From positions 13,512,001-13,576,000 of the forward strand of contig NC_133027.1 in the NCBI RefSeq assembly GCF_048771995.1: a stretch of 64,000 bases of DNA, read 5' to 3'. The position numbers were made by a program, and so were the translations under genes. The notes below the pieces were generated by a model. It was not told the DNA's origin. It saw only the letters and a list, made by a program, of their open reading frames with translations, and did not search any database. This DNA comes from Taeniopygia guttata. Lineage: Eukaryota > Chordata > Aves > Passeriformes > Estrildidae. Below are positions 37,012-50,033 of the stretch, in pieces (positions within the stretch are counted from its first letter, which is position 1; every line of letters starts with the position of its first letter).

Positions 37012-38214
37012 TCTAATATAATATTTCACTCCTGAAGGGGGGAAAAAACCAAGCATTTATAATCTTAGCTATGTATTTAGGAAAAAAAAACAAACCTAAA
37101 AACATAGAGAAAGAGTAATGAGAATATTTACCCAAGGTAATATATGGACTGGATAATTTTCAATGTGATTAAAATAGAATTTAGGATTTGATTAGAAGGG
37201 AAAATAGCACTTAATTTAGATATTTATTCTTTAAGACACGATTCTTCTATCTTTCACTGTCTCACAACATTGCAAATGCTTTAATGTTTCCATTTGGCTT
37301 TATCATTGTGTCTTTTCATTTGAAAAATAGAAGTTAGAAAGAAAAAGTGACATGCCTGCAGCCTTGCAGAGGATTTTTGGCTGCATCTCCTGAAATCATG
37401 TGCAATCTTTGTTTATGTGAATGGCTCAATTGCTGCTTTTAATGTGTCCATTTGGATTTGTAAGAATTGCCAAAGTGGATTCCAGTTACCAGAGCTACTC
37501 GCAAATTTTGCATTCTTGGTTACTTTGGATGACTGGATGTGAAACAAATCCAGAAAACTGGTGCAAGGCAGGGTGGCTTCTGGACTGGGGAGCACAAACA
37601 TACACTAAAAGTCATGCTAAAGTCAGAGGATGCCAACAGGGTGTTCAGGAAAGGTTGTGATGGACAGTCCTGACCTTGTGTAACTGACAGCGCTGTTAGA
37701 CAAGTTCTTTTGTTATCTTGAAATTAATATTAATAAATGTCTTTACATTTCTTACCAGAAGGGTTCCTAGGAAGAAGGAGTGTATATCTGCTGTCAGATT
37801 TATAGTGAGGAATATTACCTTTTGTTTTATTTTCTTTCATGGGGTGGGTTTAGTTTTTTTCTCCTTCCTTTTACATTTTCTGTTTCACAGCTTCTGTTAG
37901 TCCGGCCTCATTCCAGCACTTCCTTCTCTAGAGGAGTTGTTCAGCCTTTTGGACATTCCTCCTACTTCTTGTTGATTTGTGTAAGGGCAGCATTTTAGTA
38001 ATGCTTGGTAATGAAATTCATTGATAAAGACTAAATGAGGCCACGAAAATACGTCTGTCATATGTCTGACCTCCAAAGCACCTGTCATGTGAAGGGGTTT
38101 GGGTTTTATTTCTTTGTTTAGCTGCATTAGTAAGGTTTCAACTTGTGATGAAATTGCTGAAAGAAATTGGAAAATTTAATCTTATCTTCTCCAGTGGTAT
38201 TTCTGGCAATTATA

Positions 38215-38240
38215 AATTTCCTTGTTATAACAAGGAAATT
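38215..38240. repeat. Perfect 26-bp palindrome
   Basis: AATTTCCTTGTTA is followed directly by its exact reverse complement. All 13 pairs were checked; pairing ends at the next base on either side. Confidence 0.95.
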
Positions 38241-41200
38241 ACCATTTCTGTCACTTTGTCCAGATCTGAGCATGAAATAAGCAATGGTGCCGAGCAGCAA
38301 GACCACAGAGGCTCAGACACAGCCCTGGAAGGCTGGTTTAGCACAGGAGGACAAAATGTGGGCTGCTCTTTTGCTGCAGGCCAAAGTGGGCACAGCAGCA
38401 AAACCCAAGCCAAGCATACAAGTACAAAGTAAGAAGCACATTTTAGGCAGAGACTGGGTTGAGTTGCCAGAGGGGTGAACTCTTCCCATGCACTTGGTCT
38501 TACCTGCAAAGCACATCTCTTCTTTCTCCTTGCCTTTCTGTTGACTGCATGCGATGAGTTTATTGTTAATTTTAGTTTAAAATATCTGCAGAATTATGTG
38601 ATTTTTAATTTTGGGGACCTGCCTATTTGCTATAATTTTTTTAATTAGCATTTGTTTATACATGGAAATACCTTAATTTTTCCACTTTTTTTCCTAAGAA
38701 TTTATGAAATATAAATCTATTCAATACTCCTGTGAACTAAGTAAAGAGGAAAAAAGATGCAAAACCAAAACTGTAGACATTAGGAAATACAGTTTTTCAG
38801 GAAATTTGGGAATAGTTTGGTTTCTGTGCCAACTTGTGCTTTTTTCCTGTTTTTATAGATTAGAATTTGATCTAAGAACAGCTAACTGGGCACTGGCTAT
38901 TTATTTTTTAATTATAACACCTTTTCCTTGAAAATAGAATTGCTCATTGAATAGCTTACACATGGCTTTTCTCCTTTTTACCTGCAAGATATTTACAAAA
39001 TCCTTTAACCCAGTCATATTTCTTCCACATCTGCAGCACTCTGCAAAAGCCTGACTTCACTATCAGGAATTGCAAATGATTTCTCAACTCCCATACCTGA
39101 GCTGGAATGCCAGAAGTTCTAAACCAGGATTTTCTCTTTAGATTGATGATTACATGGGGCAGGAGGTAGCTGGGGAAATCTGACCAGTCATTGAATTCAA
39201 TTGCTTCCATGTGGACTGAACTCTGTCAGTTAAAAGATGTTTTTTATTGTAGTTTTTTTGTGTTGACTTTACAACCCATGATAATAAAGTTGCTTATAGC
39301 AGATAGAAAAAGATGTCACAACAGAAGCAAAAAACCAAAAAAAAAAATTTAAGAAATAATACCAAGTCAAAAAGACCTCTGAGTTAAATGTGTTGCATAG
39401 GTCTGACTTTCAAAAGAATGGAGGAGCATTGGTTGTTTTCCCCAGTGCACAGCTGCAACAGTGATGTGGAATTAGAGAACAGTCTGTTGAACTCATACTC
39501 ACGTGGTGACTTATTTGTATGTTCCCATCCAAATGAACAGGACACATCTGAAGTTACCTTTTACCAGTATTTAATAATAGTACTTGAGATTTGACCTGAG
39601 CTTTGTTTTTCCTTCTTACTACAAGCAATCAGCTCTTACCCAGATTTCATTCACAGCATGGTTCTTTAAGGTAGCAATGCCAAATGCCTTCGCCTGTTCC
39701 CCTTTTAAACCATGGCTACTGAGCATGTGAGCATGTGTATAAGCTATTACACAAACACAACTAGGACATTTTCAATTTAAGTATATATAATACATTTGGC
39801 TTATATAAGTTATTTCAATAAACCAGAAGAACCGATGGAGTTGCATCTGTCAATAAAGCCATTAGCTTCAGGGAAATTACTCACTGAAGCAGGATGTGTT
39901 TTGGATACCACAGAGGAAGGGAATATATGAGCCGCTTGTTTTTCACTGAAACAGCCCTCCTGATACCACTCTCTAAGTTGCTCATATTAAGCTTGTGTTT
40001 TGAAGCACTTCAAAGCTGCCGGGCTGCTTTGAGGAAAGCACATGCTGGGGTTCAATAAGTTACACTACTGTTAATAATGCGGTTTAAGTTTTAAAATATA
40101 AACCGGAGATATGAAATCATACAAAATACTGTTTTTATAATTACAGACTGTGCTCCCACAACTATACAGTGATGTTCTTGCCTTTATTCCAGACTTAGTT
40201 TTTTTTTTTTATTTCTTTAACATTATTAGGTGCTAGTCAATATAAGGAAAATTCATAGATTTGAGTCAGCTGGTTTTGGAGAGGAGCGCAAAATCTCTTG
40301 TTTTACTTGGAAACTAAAGAATATTTATACCCAGAGGCCCATCCTATTCCCTTCTCAGCTTTGATTAATTTATTCATATATTAACTTGCAGGTTATCCCT
40401 GAGTGGGTCTTTAATGTCACCAGCTGTTGCAAATGCTAATCCTCTGTTGTACTCTACCCTGCGTCAATGGATCTGACTGCCACGCACGACATTGTGGCTC
40501 GAATTCTTTTCCATAAAAGCCTGGGCATAGATGTGGCTCACCTTGGACCTCCATGTGGAACAGGATTCCTGCTGAGCAGCACTAGCCATGCTCTGCAGGA
40601 GCCAGGCTGAGGGCACTGCTGTCACATTTTGAGGTTCACCAGGTAGCATTTTGGAGATGGCTGTAAAGCTGCACAATCTCATTCAATTTCTTCCTGTGAT
40701 ACAATATGGGACAACAATGCTCCTTCCTTGCCACAGGGGGAAAAGGAAACTGGAACATTAATTAGCACCTGGGAGTAGGTTTGCATTGTGGTAGATTCAT
40801 AAGCAGCAAACTTTACCATGTCACTACATAAGATCATTACAATACAGTGACAAATTCTCTATATCTATAAATACTGAAACAATATTTGCTGTAACACAGC
40901 TCCTCCTAGGCAGAAGTAGAGCAACTGTATGTTTGGGGATAGATACGTTATCATTTCCAGAAACTTCCAGTACTGTAAAAGGAAAAAGCAGTTCCGTAAA
41001 GATGAAATAAAAAAATTAATAAAACCACCCCAACTTATTACTGTTGCTGCTATGGAAACGGAACAACGAACAATAACTACTTGCCAATTTCCTCTGAGTT
41101 CTACAGTGAATAAGCCTAAAATACTGACATTTGAAGGACAAGAATTGCTGTCAATAGCTAAATATTTTGCTGTTCTAGGATTTACCAGCACATTACCTTG

Positions 41201-42259
41201 GAGCTTTTTAGTTTTTAAACCTTTGTGAATTTTTTTTTTTCTGAAATACAAGACCTTATAAGTACATGATGCATGTTGTTATGGCAAGGCAAATAATTTT
41301 TACATAGAGAAATCAATTAAAGAGTCAATCTAGTCCTGAAATTAAGAATGTATTCACTACATTTTATTTATATTTATAAAGGACAACGCTTTTATAAAAA
41401 GAAGAAACATATTAAATTTGCAGGTGTCCCTAGCCCTGCAGAGCATCTGGGAGCTTCTGAGGAATGAAACGTCCTTGTTTAGACATTTATCACCACTCAT
41501 ATAACATGCTCAGTGCAGCTGTATCCATATAAGAGGCTTCTGCTGAGACTCCCTTCTTCTGACTCACAGGTGGTTTTTCTCTGCATGAGAGAAGCAGCCA
41601 AAGCATTTCTGCCCAATAATAATGTAAGGTTTAAAATATATTTTTAATAGTCTGCAGTTTGGACTTCATTTGTAAATGAAGATGCAGTTATTTTAGGGCA
41701 CAGAATAAGACTTTCTGTATGCTTTCACCATGTTTTCCCACTTAAAAAACAATAACTGAATCCTAAACTTACTGGAATGAAATGGCAGCATTCATCAGTT
41801 GGCTTGGCAAAAAATTTTACTTGTTAAAGTTTAGAATAGCATGGGCAAAATTAACCAGAGGAAAGTTTTTATCTGTGGGCGAAAAGGTATCTAGACTCCT
41901 CTGGCAAGTAAAAGGTGAGAAAATTCACTTCTGTTCTCCTTTGCCTAGATTTATAGTGGGTGTTCTTGTTGAAAAATATCTCTTCAGTGAGAGATGAACA
42001 TTCTTTTGTTCAAGTTCCTCAAAATATTCTCCATCTTCATCTTCCTCAGTCTGTGTTTAAGGCATGTGGTATTCTTCCAAGTAATTCTCTCTGCCAGATG
42101 TTAATTTGAGTATCCTCCTATGTGCAACAAAAAGATATAATTGAAATATCTTTCAACTATAATTTTTCCTACAGCATCTCAGTGATAGGAATATTCTTAA
42201 TGTGGGTTGTATAGAAAAAGAAAAATGATGGGGCATAATAGGCGAATGGGTGCTGAAGG

Positions 42260-43798
42260 TCTTTCAAAGCTGAAGGACCAGATGGGATCCATCCCATAGT
42301 GATGAAGGAGCTGGCAGATGAGCTTGCAAAGCTGCTCTCCATCATTTACCAGCAGTCCTGACTCACTGGTGAGGTTCCAGAGGACTGGAAACTGGCCAAA
42401 TATGACACTCATTCACAAAATGCGTAGGAAGGAAGATCCTGGAAATTATAGGCCAGTTAGCCTGATCTCTGCACAAGGTAAGGTCATAGAACAGTTTATA
42501 TTGAGTGTAATCATGCAGCATTTACAGGATGGACAGGGCATCAAAAACCCAGCCAGCATGGGTTTAGGAGGGGAGGTCATGTTTGACCAGCCTGGTCTCC
42601 TTCTATGACCAGGTGACCCACCTGGTGGATGCAGGAAAGGCTGTGGATGTTGCCTGTTTGGACTTCAGCAAGGCCTTTGACACTGTCTCCCACAGCACAC
42701 TCCTGGAGAAGCTGCAGCCCATGGCTGGGACAGGAGCCACCCACTCTGTGCTGGGTTAGGAACTGGCTGGAAGACCGGCCCAGAGAGTGGTGGTGAACGG
42801 TGCTGCATCCAGCTGGGGACAGTCACCAGTGGTGTCCCTCAGGGCTCTGTGCTGGGGCCAATTCTGTTCAATATTTTTACTGATGACATGGATGAGGGGA
42901 TTGAGTCCTTCATTAATAAATTTGCAGATGACACTAAACTGGAAGCATGTGTCTATTTGTTGGAGGATAGGAGAGCTCTGCAGAGAGACCTGGAATGGTT
43001 GGATGAATGGGCAGAGTCTAATGGGTTGGAGTTTAATAAGTCCAAGTGCTGAGTCCTGCATTTTAGCCACAATAATCCCCTGCAACATTATGGGCTGGTG
43101 TGGCTGGACAGTGCCCAGGCAGAAAGGGACCTGGGGGTGCTGATGACAGCAGCTGTGTATGAGCCAGCAGTGTGCCCTGGTGGCCAAGAAGGCCAAGGGC
43201 ATCCTGGCCTGTGTCAGGAATGGTGCGTCCACCAGGAGCAGGGAGGTCATCCTTCCCCTGTACTCAGCCCTGGTGAGGGCACACCTCGAGTGCTGTGTCC
43301 ATTTCTGGCCCCTCAGTTTGGGAAGGACGTTGAGATGCTCGAGCGCATCCAGAGGAGGCACCGAGGCTGGAGAGGGGCTTGGAACACAAACCCTGTGAGG
43401 AACGGCTGAGGGAGCTTGGTGTGTTCAGCCTGGAGAAAAGGAGACTCAGGGGTGACCTTATCATTCTCTACACCTTCCTGAAAGGTGGCTGTGGTCAGGT
43501 GGGGGCTGTCTCTTTCTCCAGGCACCAACTGACAGAACCAGAGGACACAGTTTTAAACTGCAACAAGGGTTAAATATTAGGTTGAATATTAGGGAAAATA
43601 TTTTTTACAGAAAAAGTGATAAAGTTATGGAATGGTCTGCCTGGGTAGGTGCTGGAGTCACCATCCCTGAATGTGCTTGAAAAAAGATTGGATGTGGAAC
43701 TTGGTGCCATGGTTTAGTTGAGGTGTAAGGGCATGGGTTGGACTTAATGATCTTGAAAGTTTCTTCCAACTTAGTGATTTTATGTTTAATTCTATGTG
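42260..43798 (+). mobile_element. CR1 LINE with decayed reverse transcriptase
   Basis: The longest CR1 here, about 1.5 kb, starting inside the reverse transcriptase region and running to the 3' end. Visible motifs: GNYRPVSLIS (42441-42470), [12 protein letters not shown] (42661-42696, motif A with its catalytic Asp), [10 protein letters not shown] (42831-42860, motif B) and FADDTKL (42921-42941, motif C with the catalytic Asp pair). Motif A is in a different frame from the others, and stops interrupt the rest, so the gene is dead. The endonuclease and ORF1 are missing (5' truncation). The thumb region and 3' UTR follow, ending near TTTAATTCTATGTG. The 3' UTR matches the 8.55-kb copy. Confidence 0.95.
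42318..43409 (+). pseudogene. Broken CR1 ORF2 (reverse transcriptase) remnant
   Basis: Coding remnant inside the CR1. Parts of the fingers, palm and thumb are legible in at least two frames: frame of 42318 for the YRPVSL block, another for DFSKAFD, then back to the first for PQGSVLGP and FADD, up to a stop after NKSKC at 43052. A further frame covers 43098-43409. In an intact CR1 this protein copies element RNA into DNA at a nicked target; here frameshifts and stops rule that out. Both catalytic Asp motifs are retained, so decay was not specific to the active site. Confidence 0.9.
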
Positions 43799-46700
43799 TG
43801 ACCCCTTAACTGTGAACTCTAAAAAATTTTACACAACTGTTCAATACCATTTCTTAAGGATCTTTTCAAGCAGGATGAATGTTTAAAAGAATAGTCATGG
43901 AAATTAGAGATGATAGGGAAGGCCACTTACCGTCAGCAACATTCTCTAGAAAGAGTCAGTGATTTTCCTATAGTATAATTTCTAAATGGTTTTGCAAGTG
44001 CACTTCAGTCATAATAGGTGTGATAATCTGGAGGAGGAGATGCTATCGTTCAGAATACTAGCAGCTATAAATACCAGAACCCTCAAACACCTAAATTCCC
44101 AAGCCTTTCCAACTCAATTAGGTTCTTTCCTACAGAAGAGTTTCATAAATTCATTTCAGCCATTCACAGGAGCCACTGGAATTTCAAAACTTTCCTGAAT
44201 ATAATATAATATAAACAAAATACATCATCACCAGTTGTTACTCTGTGCTTTTATTGCATGCTGCTTTTTAAGACAGACAATTTTAAGCATTTTCCTGTCA
44301 AGAGTGCATAATTCCAGAAATCCCTTGCTGTTACAGCATATAGCATCAGAAGCTTCTGCCTTGAATTAGAAGGAGTTTCCAGCTGTATTTTTCTTCATCA
44401 TTTTCCCAGTATAGCAGTGAATGCAAATGACATTTCTGCCTCAGGCTTTTCAGTGTGCAATCCACTTATGACACAAACCTGCCTCTCATTTGTCACTTTC
44501 TGTCCATAGACAGTAGTCAGTGCTTCAAATGTGGAAATTTAAATTATCTATAAAACCTTAGAATTGTAGCATTGCAGAACCACTACAGTAGATGAGGAAA
44601 ACAATGAATTTAAAGTACAGAATAATTATCTTATTGTTTAACATAACTGCAAAATATCTATCTATCACACATAAAGCTACATTTTAAGCAAATTTGCTTG
44701 TATAGCTTGTCTTTGTCTTGTATTTCTTAGTAAATTCAATTCAATAATTTTGACAGAATGAAGATAATAGTGGATTTAGTACACTGAATAAAGATTCTTT
44801 CTTGTCTCTGCTCCACTAAATAGAGCTACTTTCAAAATTTCTGATAATTTATTTACAAATTAAATAGAGAGAGAGTTAGGAAATATTTGCAACTCAGATT
44901 AGCTGAGTTTTGTCATACACTGAGTGGAGAGGAATAGGTAAAGTTGGCAATCCTAAATATAGGTCCGTTAAATTTGGCTACAATTTTGTTTACTATAAAA
45001 CTGGTCCATCACATGGCAGCAGCTCACTTCAACACTTACAATGCAACAGGTGGATTTTTGCTTGTATGGAGCTGAAGGGTAAAATGCTTATTATTTATAG
45101 AGGAGTCAAGATTACACACTGCATTTTGAGATGTTTGCAGAATAAAGACATCAGGAATGTTCATCTGCAGGAAGTGATTTCCCTTACACCAGACTTCCTT
45201 TAAAGACATGTCACAGCTTGAAGTCACAGCTTATACTGGTAAAGTCGTGTTATTGAAGGAATCGTTAGTACCAGACTATTCTATTTCTATTCTTCTACAG
45301 AGAATAGGCAATACAGATAATTCTAGGGTTTTTTTCTGACAAGAAACAAAATTGACTTGCTGCTTCTGTGCTGGTAAAGTGAGCAGGGAATAAACCTGAG
45401 CTCTGTCACTCTGGCATGTGATTATTCCAGCTCTTCAACCAGTAGGATTCATGGCATGGGTCTCGCTCCAGCTCACTGCTTCCTCAGACAATCCCTGGAT
45501 GTGCTGCAAGGTCAGCACCTGCCAGGATCATTAGCAATAGAAAGTTTGGGTTGGAACTGTTTGTTTTGTGGAAATAAGGAAGACCAGCTGTAAGGACATA
45601 GACTGCATCATGATCACAAATGTGCCTGATCTATTTGATTTGCACAGATGTTGCAAATGAGAAGAGAGGGAAAACCTACTCCTGGAAATATTTTTGTAGA
45701 AAAATAATATTCACTAGGTGAAAATTATACTTCTGTGAGTACTTCATTAACAGCAATCAGGTTTTGTATAAGATTAAACTGAATATCCCTAGAACAGCTT
45801 CTCCTTTCGTGCCACATTCCCTCACTGCAGCCTGAAAGAAATGAGGAATATTTGAGCTACTTGCTAGTGGGATCATGAAAAGACACTTGGCCTTCTGTTT
45901 GTGTTTGAAGCCAAAAAAGAAGAATGGTAGTATGGGTATGTGTGCTGCGAGAGGATTGATTTGTCATGTGAAATAGGTAAGAAAAAATGGGAATCAAGAA
46001 CAAAAGGCCATTGTCGTGTTTAAGTGATTATCTATTTGTCTCTTGTGTTTTGTTTTGCTTGCTTGGTTGGTTTTCACTGGTTCTTCCTAGGTACTAATCT
46101 TTCAGTTCTACTTATTTTTTCCTTTTTTTTTCCTCCTGCCTGTTGATTTTGCCTTTATCTTTTGGAGGGAAGTTGTGAAATTGTTGGTTTCTTATTGGCA
46201 AGCACGAAAGCTTGGTATTTTATCATCAGTATTCACTGCACTATTCAGATAAGAATTCACTCTGAATATAACCCTGTGTGAGGAGATTTACTGCAAATTA
46301 CTGCTCTCTGTGCAAGGTTACAAATGCCAGTAAGATACTGGAGGCTCAGAGATAGTGCTCAGTCAACACATAAGGGTCAGCTAGATAAGTAAAAGGCAGA
46401 TTGCTCTCCATCACACTGATAATTTCTATTTCATCTGGCATTTTGTCCCTGCTTAATTATATATTTTATCTAAGTCAAGTAGAATCTGAGAAACTTTTAA
46501 TTAGGATTTTTGCATTTAAATAAAAAATCATTAAAATAATTTCTATGCAAAAGAGTGGAAAATTTTGAGTTTGTATTGAACAGATCATGCTAATGCAAGC
46601 AGCCACATGAAAAGATGTCTCTAAATTGTCTTTTCTTTCTCTCAAAGTGCAAGCAGTCACAGTGTCAGCACATTTCACTTGCAGATTCCTCACTCAGATC

Positions 46701-48991
46701 TGAGAGTTTTTCAATAGTATTCATCTCCAAAAAGGATCAAAGTGATGACTAACCATCTATTTCCTGTCTCTAAGTTCTTAGAGCTTGCAGTTGTATTAAT
46801 TTGCTTCCACTGACTCCCCTTTTCCTAAGTACATCAGACTCTGCGTATGTCAACATGAACACAACTAACTGTGTGGACAATAAATATATTTGGATACTAT
46901 AGCACTTAAAACACAGATATTTGCAGTTTTGTTAATGGGATGACTTCCCTGGACTGTGGTGGAGATGGTGCAGTGGGGAAGAGAAGCCAGTTGGGTTAAC
47001 ATGGGTACCCAACGTGGGTCCACATCCTCTTTGTCCTGCTGGGAGCTTTGGTAGTGAGCACAGGTACCTGCTGGGAGGCTTTCATGTGCTTTTCCCTGCT
47101 CCATGAGCCCCCCAGATGGAGAGATGATCCCTAATCCTGGAGCATGGCTGGGGGACTTTCCTCCCTAGAGCTATTTTTCAGACACTTCTGGTACTCCTAG
47201 TACCCCAACACACTTGAGTGTCCTTATCTTAAGTACTGGCTAAAAAAAACCTTTGTTGTTTTCTTATTTGCTTCACTATTGCTGGTGCTCATGATATGCT
47301 TGTTCTGGACACTATGAGTAGGACTTCTTGAAGATTATAAGTTGTTTTGCCAGTTTGGCTACTTCCTTGGTTATAGCAAAATGATCCTGCTGCCTGAGAC
47401 AGGGGGATGATCGTGTTTTCAATCTCAAATCTTAGACCTCTGATTTATGAAGAATCTGACTGAGATTCAACACATAAATAGATTTTTAGCCTGTTCTGGA
47501 AGGATATCCAGAAATTCAGTCTGGACTATATTAACGTGTATTCTTTTAGTCTGCACTTGACCCTCAAATTCTAATGCCTTAAGTAGAGAAATTTGTAACC
47601 AAGGAAATGTGAATTATTTCCCTTATTATTCAGTAAATTTGACTCAAACTACAGAAAGCACCCATCCATTAGCACTCTAAAACTAGAATGTTGTCCTACT
47701 TCCTTTCACGTAATTTCTTTCTGTCTTTGATAAATGACTTATAGCTTCAATGTCAGATATCATGGATATACAGACCATAGTAGGAGAAATAAAAAGAAAA
47801 AAGCAATTATGGTCCTTGACAAATATGAAGAAAGATTTATGATTTCTCTTTCCTCTGTAGATGAAATGTTTCTTGCAGAACTATAGTACATTTCCCAGCA
47901 GTTCCCTCTGAAAAGAGTTATGATGGGAGGGGGTGGTGGTTCTGTCAAAGATCCCAGATTGTCATGATTATCTTTGGTTTTAATTAACAGTTTTGACGCC
48001 TTTCAGACAGACCTAATTCTGAGAGAGTGCCAATAAGAATAGTGATAATGTTATGACTAATGCACATAATCAGGACTAGAAAGACCAAAGTTAATACTGT
48101 AGGTTGGCTACAGAATTGTCTACCCTGTTTAAAACAATGCTCAAGATTTCCTAAGCTTAGTTAGACCCTAGCCAGGCTAAGTATTGGAGAAAATATGAAC
48201 ATGGACTTTTAGTGAAATAGAGAAGGTGATTAGAAATAATCAGTTAATTCCAAATGAGCTCTTTGGCCTGTACTGCAGAAGTAAAAATTACATCCTGCAT
48301 GACTTTTAAAGATAATACTGAATTTTCCATTCTTTGGGATTATATTTTCTGGCTTTCTTCTTTCTCTATCTGCAGCCATCTGAAGTGTACCAAACAAACA
48401 ACCATGCACAAACCAGAAGTGTTTCTTATGTTGCTATACATTCAGATTTGTTGCAGGCAGGAGTCATCCAACTAAAAACTCACAAGGAAAACGTTCTGTG
48501 ACATTTCTTAACAATTTTCAAGGTGTGAAATTGTGAAGGTGAAAACAGCAATGAAATTGTTCAGAGTCTTTTACTATAAGTACATGATTGATTATTATCT
48601 GTCATAGTACCAAAACAATTGGTGGCTGGGGAAAGAGAAGGAAACTTGACTTGGTGTATATAGAAATTAAGATTAGTTCAAAGCCTTCTGATGTAACTAT
48701 ATAACATTGGCAAAATTATATGGTTTATGGACTGTTAATTAAATCTCCCTTCTCTGTGTCATTACAAATATCTTTATCCAGACAACCAACCCATAATTAT
48801 CTGATGACTGTACATGGCATACTGATGGAAAAGTAGACTCAAACAACTCAAAACTTGGCAAACATGACAATAAAAAACAACCACAAGCAGAATACTTGTC
48901 AACTATTCACAAATAAAATTGAACTTACAAGCAATAAATAGTCCTTGCATTTTCTATAATCATGTAATGAAAATACTTTTATAAATGTTTA
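43799..48991. other. Unannotated AT-rich sequence
   Basis: No gene or repeat family recognised. GC is higher at 45380-45540 and 46960-47200. The latter includes GGGTACCC within a small inverted repeat near 46990-47015. Nothing points to function. Confidence 0.5.
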
Positions 48992-50033
48992 GAGTGCAAC
49001 CTCAGCCAGTTTGCTAATGACCCTGGCACCAGGCTGTGTGATATGATCAACCACCTGAGCAAACCTCATGAAGTTGAATCAACAAGGCCAAGTGCAAGGT
49101 CCTGCACCTGGCCCAGGGCAATCCCAAGCACAAGTACAGCCTGGGTGGAGAATGGATTGAGAGCAGCCCTGGGAAAAAGGACTTGGGAGTGTTTGTGGAT
49201 GAAGACCTGGACATGTGCACTCGCATTCTAAAAAGCCAACCACTTCCTGGGCTATATCAAAAGATTATATGGTTCAGATTAGATAATGGGGAGAAAAATC
49301 ACTAAGAGAAGGGTTAGACACTGGAATAAGCTGCCCAGGAAGATGGGGGAGTCATCATCTCTGGAAGTATTCAAGAGGTGTCTGGATGTGACATTTGGGA
49401 ATATGGTTTAGGGGTGATTATGCTGTTGCTGGGTTGACAGTGGGACTACATTATCTTGAATATCTCTTCCAGCCTTGATGAGTCTGTGATGAGCACTGTG
49501 ACCAGTGGGTCAAGGCGCTCATGAGCCCTCCCCTGGAGTACTGTGTCCTGCTCTGGAGTTCTCAGCATACCAAGGACATGGATCTGTTGGAGCAAGTCCA
49601 GGCGAGGTCACAAAGATGCTCAGAAGGCTTGAGCACGTCTCCTATGGAGACTGAGAGTTGGGGCTGTTCAGACTGGAAAATAAAAGGCTTCTAGAAGACC
49701 TTATGGCACCTTTCAGAACCTAAAGGGGATTCTAATGAGCTGGAGAGGGACTTTTAAAAGGACATATGGCAATAGGATAAGGGTAAATGGCTTCAAACTG
49801 AAAGAAAGCAGACATATCAGATATAAGGAAGAAGTTCTTCATTATGGGGTTGATCAGACACTGGCACACGTTGCCCAGAGAAGTTTTGAATTCCCCATTC
49901 CTTTCATTGTTCAAGGCCAGTTGGATGGGGCTTTGAGCAACCTGTCCTAGTGGAAGGTGCCCCTGCCCATGGGACACCTAGAAGGTCTTCATGGTCCCTT
50001 TAAAGCAAATCTATTCTACGGTTTTGTGATTCT
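48992..50033 (+). mobile_element. CR1 LINE, interrupted by a second CR1
   Basis: The outer copy begins in the reverse transcriptase palm region ('cagccagtttgctaatgacc', corresponding to the FADD area) and continues through 'ccaagtgcaaggtcctgcac' (49086) to 'cacttcctgggctatatcaa' (49241-49260). It resumes after the insert with 'ctcccctggagtactgtgtc' (49529) and runs through 'ggacttttaaaaggacatat' to a terminus reading TTTTGTGATTCT at 50022-50033. It is 5'-truncated, has small internal deletions and codes for nothing intact. The 3' UTR differs from the 42-kb copy, so this is another and older subfamily. Confidence 0.9.
49271..49490 (+). mobile_element. Nested CR1 3' fragment inside the 49-kb CR1
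   Basis: Between two halves of the outer CR1 lies a separate CR1 3' end: 'ggttcagattagataatggg', 'ggaataagctgcccaggaag', 'tcatctctggaagtattcaa', 'gaatatggtttaggggtgat', ending at GAGTCTGTGAT. It has the same orientation as its host. Its 3' UTR type resembles the 2.9-kb copy. The host text before and after is not continuous in this insert, which supports insertion rather than rearrangement within one element. Confidence 0.8.

Larger units (their letters stand above)
35561..42259. other. Unannotated AT-rich sequence
   Basis: No gene recognised. It includes a (TTTTG)-rich tract at 36968-37011 and a perfect palindrome at 38215-38240 (listed). GC-richer patches at 38270-38520 and 40440-40680 have overlapping open frames on both strands without known domains. 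The 128-codon minus-strand frame at 40865-41251 is the longest outside repeats, but a frame of that size is expected about once by chance in an AT-rich 64 kb. Confidence 0.5.

Noticed and set aside
40865..41251. 128-codon minus-strand frame, with a 99-codon plus-strand frame over the same bases
   Set aside because: About one frame of this size is expected by chance in six frames of this composition. No domain, no codon bias, and two strands open at once argues against selection.
42756..43361. 201-codon minus-strand frame
   Set aside because: Antisense to the CR1 reverse transcriptase remnant; a shadow of the old coding constraint on the other strand.
46985..47020. Inverted repeat around GGGTACCC
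   Set aside because: Arms are only 7-10 bp and imperfect outside the core, well within chance.
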